This document shows, in pieces, positions 22,638 to 29,868 of a DNA stretch of 35,871 nucleotides (positions are counted from its first letter, which is position 1; every line of letters starts with the position of its first letter). Under the pieces are notes generated by a model. The model was not told the DNA's origin and ran no database searches. It worked only from the letters and a program-made list of their open reading frames with translations. The position numbers and the translations under genes are program-made. Location of the stretch: NCBI GenBank assembly GCA_005223075.1, contig NJBO01000018.1, forward strand, positions 1 to 35,871, given 5' to 3'. Origin of the DNA: a candidate division TA06 bacterium B3_TA06 (lineage in GTDB: Bacteria; Hydrothermota; Tepidihabitantia; B3-TA06).

Positions 22638-24030
22638 TACCAAGATCCCCCGTCAGGCGATGCCCAAGCAGAGACCAAAAGAGCGTATCCGCAACTTCAA
22701 CGAGGTGGCATTAGGCTTCAGCGCCGAACTTGCCCAAAAGGAGGCCGAGCGCTGCATCCAGTGCAAGAAGCCCTTCTGTATAGAGGGCTGCCCGGTGGAG
22801 ATAGATATTCCCGTATTCATCGAGCTCGTAGCAGAAGGAGATTTCGAGAGCGCTCTGGCCAAGATACGCGAGACCAACCTCCTGCCCGGTGTTTGCGGCA
22901 GGGTCTGCCCCCAGGAGGAGCAGTGCGAGATAGTTTGTGTTCTCTCTAAACGCTTTGAGCCGGTCGCAATAGGCCGGTTGGAGCGCTTCGTTGCCGACTG
23001 GGAGATAAGAGAGGGTAAGATGGACGTTCCCTCAGTGGCCCCATCTACCGGGCACAAGGTAGCGGTAGTCGGTTCGGGTCCGGGCGGACTCACCGTGGCT
23101 GCGGACCTGGCCAGGCTGGGACACAAGGTAACGTTATTCGAAGCGCTGCACAAACCTGGCGGCGTTTTGGTTTACGGCATCCCCGAGTTCCGTCTGCCCA
23201 AGGCGATCGTGGCGCGCGAGTGCGAAATACTAGAAAAGATAGGCGTGGAACTCAAGCTCGACTTCGTGGTCGGCCGTACCGCTACGGTGGACGAGCTCTT
23301 CGAGATGGGATACGAGGCTTGCTTCCTTGGTCTGGGTGCAGGGCTTCCATGGTTCATGAACATACCGGGCGAGAACCTGGTCGGGGTCTACTCGGCCAAC
23401 GAGTACCTTACCCGCATCAACCTGATGAAGGCCTATCTGTTCCCTGAGTACGACACCCCAATCCGGGTGGGTGAGCGTGTGATAGTAATAGGCGGCGGCA
23501 ACGTGGCCATGGACGCGGTTCGTTCCAGCCTCCGGTTGGGAGCCAAGGAGGCCCACATCATCTACCGCCGCTCCCGTAAGGAGATGCCCGCACGTGACGA
23601 GGAGATTGAGAACGCCGAGGACGAAGGGGTCATATTCAACTTCCTGCTCAACCCTGTGCGCTACATAGGCAACGAGGCCGGGCGCGTGAAGCAGGTTGAG
23701 CTTTTAAAGATGGAGCTGGGTGAACCGGACGCATCCGGCCGCCGCAGGCCGGTTCCAATCGAAGGCTCGGAGTACAAGATGGACGTGGACACGGTGGTGG
23801 TGGCTATCGGCAATGGGGCCAACCCCCTGGTTCCCTCCTCGACCCCCGGTCTTGAGACCAACAAGTGGGGCTACATCGTGGCCGATGCAGAGACCGGCAA
23901 GACCACCAAGAAGGGTGTTTGGGCTGGCGGGGACATCGTGACCGGTGCGGCCACCGTAATCCTGGCCATGGGCGCCGGCCGCAAAGCCGCCCGCTCTATG
24001 CACGAGTATCTCACTACCGGCGAGTGGTAA
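22630..24030 (+). CDS. nfnB: NADH-dependent ferredoxin:NADP+ oxidoreductase, large subunit (NfnB/SudA/GltD-like)
   Basis: The chosen ATG at 22630 gives 466 residues, normal for the family. Upstream in-frame starts (22597, 22603) lack a spaced ribosome binding site. Two [4Fe-4S] sites are visible: C42, C45, C50, C54 and C89, C93, C99, C103. They are followed by an FAD motif GSGPGG (148-153), an NADPH-binding GGGNVAMDA near 298 and the C-terminal FAD-binding GGDIVTGAATVILAMG. In Nfn complexes this subunit carries the bifurcating FAD. It resembles the glutamate synthase small subunit, but no large GltB is present and nfnA is adjacent, so Nfn/Sud is preferred. Confidence 0.93.
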   Translation: MPDTKIPRQAMPKQRPKERIRNFNEVALGFSAELAQKEAERCIQCKKPFCIEGCPVEIDIPVFIELVAEGDFESALAKIRETNLLPGVCGRVCPQEEQCEIVCVLSKRFEPVAIGRLERFVADWEIREGKMDVPSVAPSTGHKVAVVGSGPGGLTVAADLARLGHKVTLFEALHKPGGVLVYGIPEFRLPKAIVARECEILEKIGVELKLDFVVGRTATVDELFEMGYEACFLGLGAGLPWFMNIPGENLVGVYSANEYLTRINLMKAYLFPEYDTPIRVGERVIVIGGGNVAMDAVRSSLRLGAKEAHIIYRRSRKEMPARDEEIENAEDEGVIFNFLLNPVRYIGNEAGRVKQVELLKMELGEPDASGRRRPVPIEGSEYKMDVDTVVVAIGNGANPLVPSSTPGLETNKWGYIVADAETGKTTKKGVWAGGDIVTGAATVILAMGAGRKAARSMHEYLTTGEW

Positions 24031-24064
24031 CCACAGATTTCGCAGATTGGCACAGATTATTTTG

Positions 24065-24092
24065 GTAGGGGCACGGCATGCCGTGCCCCTAC
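24065..24092. repeat. Perfect 28-bp palindrome
   Basis: GTAGGGGCACGGCA and its exact reverse complement, a type of GTAGGGGC hairpin. It follows the stop of nfnB and a CACAGATT fragment, and may act as a terminator. Confidence 0.8.
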
Positions 24093-24111
24093 GGTGTTCA
24101 GTAGATTGTGG

Positions 24112-24131
24112 GGCCAGCCGAAAGGCTGGCC
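24112..24131. repeat. GGCCAGCC-GAAA-GGCTGGCC hairpin
   Basis: A perfect 8-bp stem with GAAA tetraloop, followed by TAC as in other hairpins in this window. It lies just before the promoter of the HEPN-like gene. Confidence 0.75.
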
Positions 24132-24144
24132 TACTTGTGCCCAC

Positions 24145-24174
24145 TTGACATTCAAATAATTAGATTCATAATAT
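24145..24174 (+). promoter_or_regulatory. Promoter of the HEPN-like gene
   Basis: TTGACA (24145-24150), 18-nt AT-rich spacer and TAATAT (24169-24174). It is followed by a leader with GGAGG about 12 nt before the ATG. Confidence 0.6.
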
Positions 24175-24203
24175 AACAATTTACACGGAGGCGATAGAAG
24201 TAA

Positions 24204-25064
24204 ATGAAGCCCTTAGATGGTAAAACCTTAGAAGCCTTAGCTAGCCTCATTTGTGGTGATGGTGGTCCTCATTACAGGACAGGTAGGGAGCTACATGTGT
24301 TTTTTAGGGACGCAGGCTTAGATTGTCCAAACCATGATGGCTCAACTAGATGGTGGTGGGCTTTAGAAAGGTTAAAAGAATATAACGCAGATCCTTGGGG
24401 TGAGAATATAGAAAGGGTTGTATTACGGCTAGCTAACCCTAAAGAATATGTGGGGAAACCAGAAGTTTTAAATGAAGTAGTTAATAGATTGAATAAGATT
24501 CTTGCGATTGAAGGATTAAAAGTTATTCTTGAGGGTGTGATACCCAAAGTTAAGGAAATCACCGCCTCAATTCCTGAACCAGAGCCTTCTCAAAAACAGT
24601 TTGCGATACCACTTCCCGATTTTGCAAAGCTGACTGCTGATGCGACCCTAGCTCCTTATTTAGAAAGCCGATGGAAGGAAGTCGTTATCTGTGTTGATTC
24701 TGGTGCTCATCTTTCAGCGATTATTTTGATGGGCAGCATTCTTGAAGGTGTTTTTCTTTCTCTTGTAGCGAACAATCCCGGTCAAGCCAATACCACTACT
24801 GCGGCACCTAAGGATAAGTCAGGAAGAGTTAAAAAGATCAGGGATTGGACTCTAAGCAATCTTATAGATGTTTCACATGAGTGTGGTTGGATTCAGCAAG
24901 ATGCAAAGGAATTCAGTCACACTCTACGCGATTATCGGAATCTCGTTCATCCTTGTGAGCAGAGAAAGCGTAAGGTAGTGCCGGACGAAGATACTTGTAA
25001 GATATGTTGGGAGGTTGTCAATGCGGCAATCAGAGATATTCAAAAATACTTAGGGTTGGTATAA
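24204..25064 (+). CDS. Two-domain protein with HEPN-like C-terminus, possible defence gene
   Basis: The 286-residue protein falls into an N-terminal domain (about 1-115), a Pro/Glu linker (about 120-138) and an all-helical C-terminal domain. The N-terminal domain ends in LNKILAIEGLKVILEG, a pattern I associate with N-terminal domains of AbiJ-type abortive-infection proteins (weak recollection). The C-terminal domain carries R242-x6-H249 in RDYRNLVHP, matching the Rx4-6H motif of HEPN ribonuclease-like domains. The gene is visibly more AT-rich than nfnB and the barrel genes, uses TTA/AGA codons freely, is alone, and is bracketed by palindromic repeats, all suggesting transfer. Alternative: a DUF4145-like helical protein without nuclease activity. 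Confidence 0.72.
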   Translation: MKPLDGKTLEALASLICGDGGPHYRTGRELHVFFRDAGLDCPNHDGSTRWWWALERLKEYNADPWGENIERVVLRLANPKEYVGKPEVLNEVVNRLNKILAIEGLKVILEGVIPKVKEITASIPEPEPSQKQFAIPLPDFAKLTADATLAPYLESRWKEVVICVDSGAHLSAIILMGSILEGVFLSLVANNPGQANTTTAAPKDKSGRVKKIRDWTLSNLIDVSHECGWIQQDAKEFSHTLRDYRNLVHPCEQRKRKVVPDEDTCKICWEVVNAAIRDIQKYLGLV

Positions 25065-25073
25065 TGGTTTTCG

Positions 25074-25120
25074 GGCCGACCTAATACCCGAAGGGGGTAC
25101 GCTGAGGTCGGCCCCTACGA
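25074..25120 (+). repeat. 47-bp hairpin repeat, copy B
   Basis: Near-identical (about 45 of 47) to the reverse complement of 8905-8951, and folds by pairing GGCCGACCT with AGGTCGGCC. It lies 10 nt after the stop of the HEPN-like gene. A CCCCTCCCCC/GGGAGGGGG hairpin follows at about 25166-25219. Confidence 0.85.
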
Positions 25121-25224
25121 GGTTCTGCGATCTTTTTCGCGTAGCGGAAAAGGAGCATTTGTTCCCCTCCCCCTAGCCCCCTCACTCGACGGGAGCACTA
25201 ACGCCACCAGGGAGGGGGATTTTA

Positions 25225-25262
25225 CACCCCACGAATCTGCTCCGCAGCTTCGCGGGGACCCC
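25225..25262. repeat. CCCC...GGGGACCCC hairpin, copy 2
   Basis: CACCCCACGAA, core CTGC-TCC-GCAG, then CGCGGGGACCCC. The same outer arms as copies at 21499, 26087 and 33812. Confidence 0.8.
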
Positions 25263-25296
25263 AAGAATCCTAATGAAGGTTGCAACAACGCGGTTG

Positions 25297-25324
25297 TTGC
25301 ACTCCAAATAATTCACTGTATAAT
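25297..25324 (+). promoter_or_regulatory. Promoter of the first barrel gene
   Basis: TTGCAC (25297-25302), 16-nt spacer and TATAAT (25319-25324), followed by a short leader with GAAGGAAG before the ATG at 25349. Confidence 0.65.
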
Positions 25325-25348
25325 CCCCCAAAACACGAAGGAAGTAAC

Positions 25349-26083
25349 ATGAACGCGTTGATTGTATCAATTGCTCTTATCTCGGCCCCTTGGCACTTCG
25401 GACTTAACGCAGGCTGGAGCGCAGGACTATACGGGATCCAGGAAGCACAGGGTACGTACCTAAATCCCAACACCCACGTTTACGTGGAGGGCAGTCGGCC
25501 GGCTATCCCGCCTCCCGGGTTTTTCCATCTGGGCATCTCGCTGGAAGACGAGCGCTCCATCGGTTTTGCCCTCGACATCGTCACCCATTACAAGAACTAC
25601 ACGGTTACTGTGCTGGTGGACAGCCTCCATAACCTGGGTGTACCTTATCTCCTACCATCCCGCATCGATACCACTGCCCAGGTTCCTTACCTGCACACCC
25701 AGTTCGCCTGGGGCGTCCAGAAGACGTTGGGCGCCGCCGAGGGCAGGGTGCTCTTTCCTCTCGGTCTGCAGTTAACCCACAACTGGTTCATCCCTGCCGC
25801 TACCGACTCTCTGGTGAACCAGTATGTCAATGATCTCAGCAAGGATATCCCCCGCATCATCGAGCTTTACAACAACCCCGAGGAAGCGATCAAAGAGATC
25901 ATCGAAAACGAGAAGCGCATGGGGATGCGGCTTAACCTCGGTCTCCAGGTGGCGGCGGTCAAAGTCGAACACTTCAGCTGGCTCTTCGGCCTCGACCTTG
26001 ACTGGAACGTCCTCTTCGTGGCAAACGGGAACGAGATCGTCTTCTATCCGGAGTTCGGGCTTTCCACTGGGTTCAGGTTCTAA
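25349..26083 (+). CDS. Outer-membrane beta-barrel-like protein
   Basis: The ATG at 25349 (GAAGGAAG upstream) gives 244 residues starting with a short hydrophobic signal (MNALIVSIALISAPW). Alternating hydrophobic strands and a C-terminal Phe (STGFRF) indicate an outer-membrane barrel. An acidic helix-like insert (about 165-190, PEEAIKEIIENEKR) breaks the strand pattern. A longer frame from 25280 would begin upstream of the -10 box and is rejected. No family recognised. It is followed by a hairpin and two further barrel-type genes on the same strand, each apparently a separate lineage. Confidence 0.8.
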   Translation: MNALIVSIALISAPWHFGLNAGWSAGLYGIQEAQGTYLNPNTHVYVEGSRPAIPPPGFFHLGISLEDERSIGFALDIVTHYKNYTVTVLVDSLHNLGVPYLLPSRIDTTAQVPYLHTQFAWGVQKTLGAAEGRVLFPLGLQLTHNWFIPAATDSLVNQYVNDLSKDIPRIIELYNNPEEAIKEIIENEKRMGMRLNLGLQVAAVKVEHFSWLFGLDLDWNVLFVANGNEIVFYPEFGLSTGFRF

Positions 26084-26086
26084 TTT

Positions 26087-26123
26087 ACCCCAAAGAAACA
26101 CGACGTGTTTCGTTGGGGACCCC
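26087..26123 (+). terminator. CCCC...GGGGACCCC hairpin, copy 3, likely terminator
   Basis: ACCCCA, core GAAACAC-GAC-GTGTTTC, then GTTGGGGACCCC, 4 nt after the stop codon of the barrel gene. It shares arms with the copies at 21499, 25225 and 33812. Confidence 0.6.
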
Positions 26124-26163
26124 TTGCTTTGATTCCCCTCTGGTAGTTGCGCGGGATGGGGTA

Positions 26164-26192
26164 TTGACAACTTCCAGGTTCAGCCTTATAGT
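26164..26192 (+). promoter_or_regulatory. Promoter of the barrel gene pair
   Basis: TTGACA (26164-26169), 17-nt spacer and TATAGT (26187-26192), then a leader with AAAAGGAGG before the ATG at 26217. Confidence 0.8.
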
Positions 26193-26216
26193 TACCTTAT
26201 TGAAAAGGAGGCGTGC

Positions 26217-26777
26217 ATGTTGAAAAGAATAACCATTGCACTCGTTGTGTGCACATTGCTTATCCCTGCGGTTGCCGCGGCATCCTATCGTTTCGGATTC
26301 GGCGGCAGGGTTGATCCGGTCTCGGGCGGGCTTGAGTTCCGCCTGTTTGTTCCGCTAAAGGAGCAGGCTGCTTTGTTCGTGGCCCCTCACGGTATAGGGG
26401 TGTTTACCTACGATGAAGGCGGTCAGGATATATTCTACAGCGTCGGCCTCAGGGGCGGGGTGATGTTCTCACAGGATAAGTGGCTTTCACCTTACGTCGG
26501 GCTGGGTTTTGGCAGCACGGGCGAGATCTACGGATCCAGCAGCTATATTGGATTGGGTGGACGTATCTACGTGGGAGCCAGTATAGCTCCTTTGCAGATC
26601 CTTATGCAGATCCTTGTCAAAGACAAGGATCAAGGTTTTGACAGGTTCAGGGTTGAGCTTGAAACCGGATTCCTTTACAGACGCGATATGAGTTCCAGTG
26701 CCTACGGGACCTTCGAGGAAGCAGAAACTCGCTTCTGGTTCCCTGATATTGGTTTCGGGATAAGCTATAACTGGTAG
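26217..26777 (+). CDS. Outer-membrane beta-barrel protein, 186 residues
   Basis: Signal peptide (LKRITIALVVCTLLIPAVAA, cleaved near residue 21), then Gly/aromatic-rich alternating strands (LRGGVMF, YVGLGFGS, YVGASIAP, FGISYNW) ending in Trp. These are hallmarks of small outer-membrane barrels of the OmpA/OmpW/OmpX size class. A strong AAAAGGAGG fixes the start. The next gene follows after 8 nt and encodes another barrel, so they are probably co-expressed. No specific family or substrate can be assigned. Confidence 0.82.
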   Translation: MLKRITIALVVCTLLIPAVAAASYRFGFGGRVDPVSGGLEFRLFVPLKEQAALFVAPHGIGVFTYDEGGQDIFYSVGLRGGVMFSQDKWLSPYVGLGFGSTGEIYGSSSYIGLGGRIYVGASIAPLQILMQILVKDKDQGFDRFRVELETGFLYRRDMSSSAYGTFEEAETRFWFPDIGFGISYNW

Positions 26778-26785
26778 GCGCGGGT

Positions 26786-27364
26786 ATGTCCGGTTCCATG
26801 ACCTGTAAAGTAACACTGCTGCTTTTGTTAGCGGCTGGGCTTAGCACGCCAGTTCTGGCTGAACAGGGTGTCGGCATGCATGCCGATTTCCTTGGACAAG
26901 GCCTCGCTTACCGGCTTCTTTCTGCGGAAGGCCTTGGGTTTGAGATCGTGGCCCGCGGAAGGTTAGATAACCCTGTTACCAGCCCTTCCACCTACCACGT
27001 GGCTGGTGCGCTGCGCATCCTCAAGATCGTGAACCCGGATAACCGATTCAGGATTTATCTGGGTGCAGGGGTGGGCGCATGGTATGTGAAGGGGTGGTTT
27101 GAAGACTGGGATGACTATGAGTATGAAGATTACTGGGACTGGTGGTCACTGGAGACAAAATGGGGGCTTTCCACCGCCTTTATTGTGGGAGCTGACTGGC
27201 TCCTCTTCAAGATGGGCAAGGACAGGTGGCTTTCCGTTACCCCAGAGGTTCAAGGCGGCTTCTACTCGCGACCTTCGCGGTCTTACTACGGCAGGGATTA
27301 CTACAATGAACCCTACTCCTTCGCCTCGCCCGGGGTGGGCATAGGCTTGCGGTACGTTTGGTAG
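26786..27364 (+). CDS. Outer-membrane beta-barrel protein, 192 residues
   Basis: Signal peptide (LLLLLAAGLSTPVLA, cleaved near residue 25). The body has strands such as FRIYLGAGVGAWYV and VGIGLRYVW with a C-terminal Trp. A very acidic-aromatic loop near 108-122 (DWDDYEYEDYWDWW) is followed by SLETKWGLSTAFIVG. The acidic loop could bind cations; this is speculative. The ATG lies 8 nt after the stop of the previous barrel gene without a strong ribosome binding site; the ATG 12 nt later is an alternative. A hairpin follows. Confidence 0.8.
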   Translation: MSGSMTCKVTLLLLLAAGLSTPVLAEQGVGMHADFLGQGLAYRLLSAEGLGFEIVARGRLDNPVTSPSTYHVAGALRILKIVNPDNRFRIYLGAGVGAWYVKGWFEDWDDYEYEDYWDWWSLETKWGLSTAFIVGADWLLFKMGKDRWLSVTPEVQGGFYSRPSRSYYGRDYYNEPYSFASPGVGIGLRYVW

Positions 27365-27366
27365 AT

Positions 27367-27394
27367 GCTCTTTTGAGCTTCGCTCAAAAGGAGC
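27367..27394 (+). terminator. Hairpin after barrel genes
   Basis: GCTCTTTTGAGC (27367-27378), loop TTC, GCTCAAAAGGAGC (27382-27394), immediately after the stop codon. Probably the terminator of the barrel pair. Confidence 0.6.
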
Positions 27395-27422
27395 AATGAA
27401 AACCGCAGATTACGCGGAATCT

Positions 27423-27488
27423 GTAGGGGCGACTTATACCCTATGAGATGTACAACATCTCACGGGGCAGGCCCTGCGTCGCCACTAC
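27423..27488. repeat. GTAGGGGCGAC hairpin between convergent genes
   Basis: An imperfect outer stem (GTAGGGGCGAC with GTCGCCACTAC) encloses an inner GAGATGT/ACATCTC palindrome. It lies between convergent gene ends and may serve both strands as a terminator. Confidence 0.6.
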
Positions 27489-27501
27489 CTTGCTCAAATC
27501 C

Positions 27502-28143
27502 TCAAAGCCTTGTTTTGCCTCGTAAGGGCGGGAACTTGTAACCAGCCCCTACCGTGAAGAAGGGATAGCCGTCGCCGTCATCGAAGGTATCAATGAAGGA
27601 GTTAATCTCGGCACCAGCGAATATTGACCAGCGGGGAGAGATGTGAGCGGTGGCAAAAACGTCCAGAAAGAAAGGGTAGTACGGGGCGCCGAATACTATA
27701 AAATGGGTTCTTGCCCCCAGGGTCACCCGCTCCTCGCGCCCTATTCCCAAAAGAAAAGCAGGCGAAAAGGTTGGTTCTCCCATCATGGGGTTAAGTTCCA
27801 GCTTCACCGCAGGGGCGATCGGTCCTAAGGGCAATGCTGTTTGAAACCCTATACCGGCGTCGGCGAACCCCAGGTAGGCGGTGTTGAGCCCGACCGCTCC
27901 TCTCACGTACGGTTTGAGGTATTTCCCCACCCCGTAACCTATTTCTCCGTCGCATCTTATGCCGACACCATAAACGGGGTCACCACCGTCAAGCACCGGA
28001 ATCAGGGTGGTATGCAGTCCTAGGCCGGTATCAAGCTGCCATCCCGGCTCTATCCTTGCCGTACCGTAGTAAGGGGAGACGCAGCTAGTCATTAAGACCG
28101 CCAAGGCCAGAGCAACGAAAGGAATGTATCTCTTCTTTCGCAT
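27502..28143 (-). CDS. Lipoprotein with barrel-like body, tandem paralogue 1
   Basis: The ATG at 28143 has AGAGGA 7 nt upstream; it gives 213 residues with lipobox MTSC (Cys21). After the Cys, the segment CVSPYYGTARIEPG is identical in the adjacent paralogue. The body has alternating Gly-rich strands (YGVGKYLKPYVRGAVGLNTAYLG-like, FFTVGAGYKF) like a periplasm-facing or surface barrel. An acidic FDDGDGYP loop lies near the end. The lipobox plus barrel-like body is unusual. The function is unknown. It lies 12 nt behind its paralogue and is probably co-transcribed. Confidence 0.8.
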   Translation of the reverse strand: MRKKRYIPFVALALAVLMTSCVSPYYGTARIEPGWQLDTGLGLHTTLIPVLDGGDPVYGVGIRCDGEIGYGVGKYLKPYVRGAVGLNTAYLGFADAGIGFQTALPLGPIAPAVKLELNPMMGEPTFSPAFLLGIGREERVTLGARTHFIVFGAPYYPFFLDVFATAHISPRWSIFAGAEINSFIDTFDDGDGYPFFTVGAGYKFPPLRGKTRL

Positions 28144-28155
28144 CAAGACATCCTC

Positions 28156-28776
28156 TTATCTGAAGAAGGAATAACCTACTCCAAGTGTTGTAAGGGGAAA
28201 AGCTTCGCCCTGGAAGGCACCAATCACACTGGTCGCTTCCAGTCCCACAAAGATCGACCACGGGGAAGAAAGATGTGTGTTAACAAAAATCTCCATAGAG
28301 GAATATGGTTGATCTCCTGGATTGACAACAGCTAACTGTGTTCGTATCCCCAGCGTTACTTTCTCTGCACGTCCGATTCCTAGAAGAAAAGCAGGTGAGA
28401 ACGTAGGTTCCCCCATATGGAGATTTATTTCGGCAAGCAGAGCGGGGGTTATGTACTCAACAGGTAAAGACAGTTGAAGTCCCACCCCTGGGTCCAGGAA
28501 ACCTGCATCCAAACTTACTCCGCCTCCTAACCGAATGTACGGGCTCAGGTACTGACCAATCCCGTAGCCGAGTTCTACATCTCCACGTACACCGAACTCC
28601 TCGGTTGACACACCGCATATGGGAACCACCACGAACGTACTCAGGGCCGCTCCGGCATTGAGGTTCAATCCCGGCTCTATCCTTGCCGTGCCGTAGTAAG
28701 GGGAGACGCAGCTGGTCATCCATATCCCTCCGATAAGGATAAGTGAGAGGGTGATGAGGTGTATTTTCTTTTGCAT
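28156..28776 (-). CDS. Lipoprotein with barrel-like body, tandem paralogue 2
   Basis: 206 residues; signal peptide and lipobox MTSC (Cys23), the same CVSPYYGTARIEPG start after lipidation, then matching strand segments (GEPTFSPAFLLGIGR is common to both copies). It ends LGVGYSFFR. AAGGAGG precedes the ATG and a good promoter lies upstream. The paralogues converge on the barrel genes from the opposite strand. The function is unknown. Confidence 0.82.
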   Translation of the reverse strand: MQKKIHLITLSLILIGGIWMTSCVSPYYGTARIEPGLNLNAGAALSTFVVVPICGVSTEEFGVRGDVELGYGIGQYLSPYIRLGGGVSLDAGFLDPGVGLQLSLPVEYITPALLAEINLHMGEPTFSPAFLLGIGRAEKVTLGIRTQLAVVNPGDQPYSSMEIFVNTHLSSPWSIFVGLEATSVIGAFQGEAFPLTTLGVGYSFFR

Positions 28777-28795
28777 AAAACCTCCTTCTAAGAAT

Positions 28796-28823
28796 AGTGT
28801 AAGGAAATGTATTCTATTGTCAA
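28796..28823 (-). promoter_or_regulatory. Promoter of the lipoprotein pair
   Basis: Minus strand TTGACA (28823-28818), 16-nt spacer and TACACT (28801-28796), with a short leader and AAGGAGG. Confidence 0.7.
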
Positions 28824-28903
28824 TATGTGTTTCCGAAACATTATCCGGCCTTCCATTCCCCCAAAACCGTCAAATTTCGCGCAAAAAGTGCGCCGAATTG
28901 CAT

Positions 28904-28934
28904 TCAAACCTGACGAGTAGGACTCAAACCTGAC
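28904..28934. promoter_or_regulatory. Direct repeats upstream of the Hdr/sulfur operon promoter
   Basis: TCAAACCTGAC occurs at 28904-28914 and again at 28924-28934, exactly 20 bp apart (about two helical turns). The second copy ends 17 nt upstream of the -35 box. The placement suits an activator binding as a dimer. A related AAACCTGACGA occurs at about 21485, some 220 bp upstream of the nfnAB promoter. Confidence 0.45.
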
Positions 28935-28951
28935 TTAAGGACTCTTCCTCA

Positions 28952-28979
28952 TTGACATCCATGCCGATTTTCCTATAAT
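28952..28979 (+). promoter_or_regulatory. Leaderless-type promoter of the Hdr/sulfur operon
   Basis: TTGACA (28952-28957), 16-nt spacer and TATAAT (28974-28979), ending 8 nt before the ATG at 28988. No Shine-Dalgarno is present. Confidence 0.82.
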
Positions 28980-28987
28980 CACGGCTA

Positions 28988-29860
28988 ATGGAACAATCTC
29001 CTGCGGTGAAGTTTTTCTTCAAGCGCTCGAATCCTTACCTGCCTGTGCCCATGCGAATCAAAGATATACGAGTGGAGTCCGAGGACGGGATGCTTAAGAC
29101 GTTTGATCTGGAGTTCGTAAGCCCCGAAGATAAGGAATCTTTCAAGTTCCTGCCCGGTCAGTTCTGCGAGGTTTCTATCTTAGGCAAAGGGGAAGCGCCT
29201 TTCGGTATCGCGTCGGCACCCACCGAGCAAGACTACGTGCGGTTCACCGTAAATCGCGCTGGTTTGGTCACAAATACCATGCACCAGCTTGATGCAGGCG
29301 ATCCCACCGGCATGCGCGGCCCCCTGGGAAACTGGTATCCCCTGGGGCGCTTCAAGGGTTCCAACCTCGTGATTGTCTCGGGCGGCTTCGCGTTTACTAC
29401 CCTGCGGTCGGTCATCCGCTGGCTTCTCGACGGGCACCGAGCTGATTACAAAAACGTTACCGTTATCTACGGTGCGCGCACCCCGGGTATGCTCTTATAT
29501 AAAGACGAGCTGGAGGAGTGGTCCAAGCGCGACGACATCTCGATTCACCTCACCGTGGATAAAGAGGCCGAGGGGTGGAAGGGTCTTGTGGGTTTCGTTC
29601 CAACCGTCACCGAGAAGATTGCCCCAAGCCCGAATAATGCTCTGCTTTTAATGTGCGGGCCACCTGCGATGATACGCTACACCCTGCCCGTGGTTACGAA
29701 GCTAGGCTTCAAACCGGAGCAGATCTACACATCTCTTGAGCGCCGCATGAAGTGCGGGATAGGCAAGTGCGGGCGCTGCAACATCGGGCATTACTACGTG
29801 TGCAAGGACGGGCCGGTGTTTTCCCTCGACCAACTGGAAGCCCTGCCCCACGAGTATTAG
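28988..29860 (+). CDS. FAD/NAD(P)-binding [2Fe-2S] reductase, first gene of the Hdr-like operon
   Basis: The 290-residue protein belongs to the ferredoxin-NADP+ reductase superfamily, dihydroorotate-dehydrogenase-B/AsrB/hydrogenase-gamma branch. An FAD-binding barrel occupies about 20-120 (PGQF 56-59; FGIASAP 72-78). A NAD(P)-binding domain follows (SGGFAFTTLR, 131-140; CGPP 223-226). A C-terminal [2Fe-2S] site has C256, C261, C264 and C272. In related operons such proteins pass electrons between NAD(P)H and HdrC/B or sulfite reductase modules. HdrC and HdrB follow directly, so it is the likely pyridine-nucleotide port of an Hdr-like complex. The FlxA/hydrogenase-gamma labels are alternatives. 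Confidence 0.88.
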   Translation: MEQSPAVKFFFKRSNPYLPVPMRIKDIRVESEDGMLKTFDLEFVSPEDKESFKFLPGQFCEVSILGKGEAPFGIASAPTEQDYVRFTVNRAGLVTNTMHQLDAGDPTGMRGPLGNWYPLGRFKGSNLVIVSGGFAFTTLRSVIRWLLDGHRADYKNVTVIYGARTPGMLLYKDELEEWSKRDDISIHLTVDKEAEGWKGLVGFVPTVTEKIAPSPNNALLLMCGPPAMIRYTLPVVTKLGFKPEQIYTSLERRMKCGIGKCGRCNIGHYYVCKDGPVFSLDQLEALPHEY

Positions 29861-29868
29861 GAGGAATT

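Noticed and set aside
22630-24030. Glutamate synthase small subunit
   Set aside because: Sequence resembles GltD, but there is no large GltB subunit and nfnA with its Asp-Cys3 cluster site is adjacent and overlapping.
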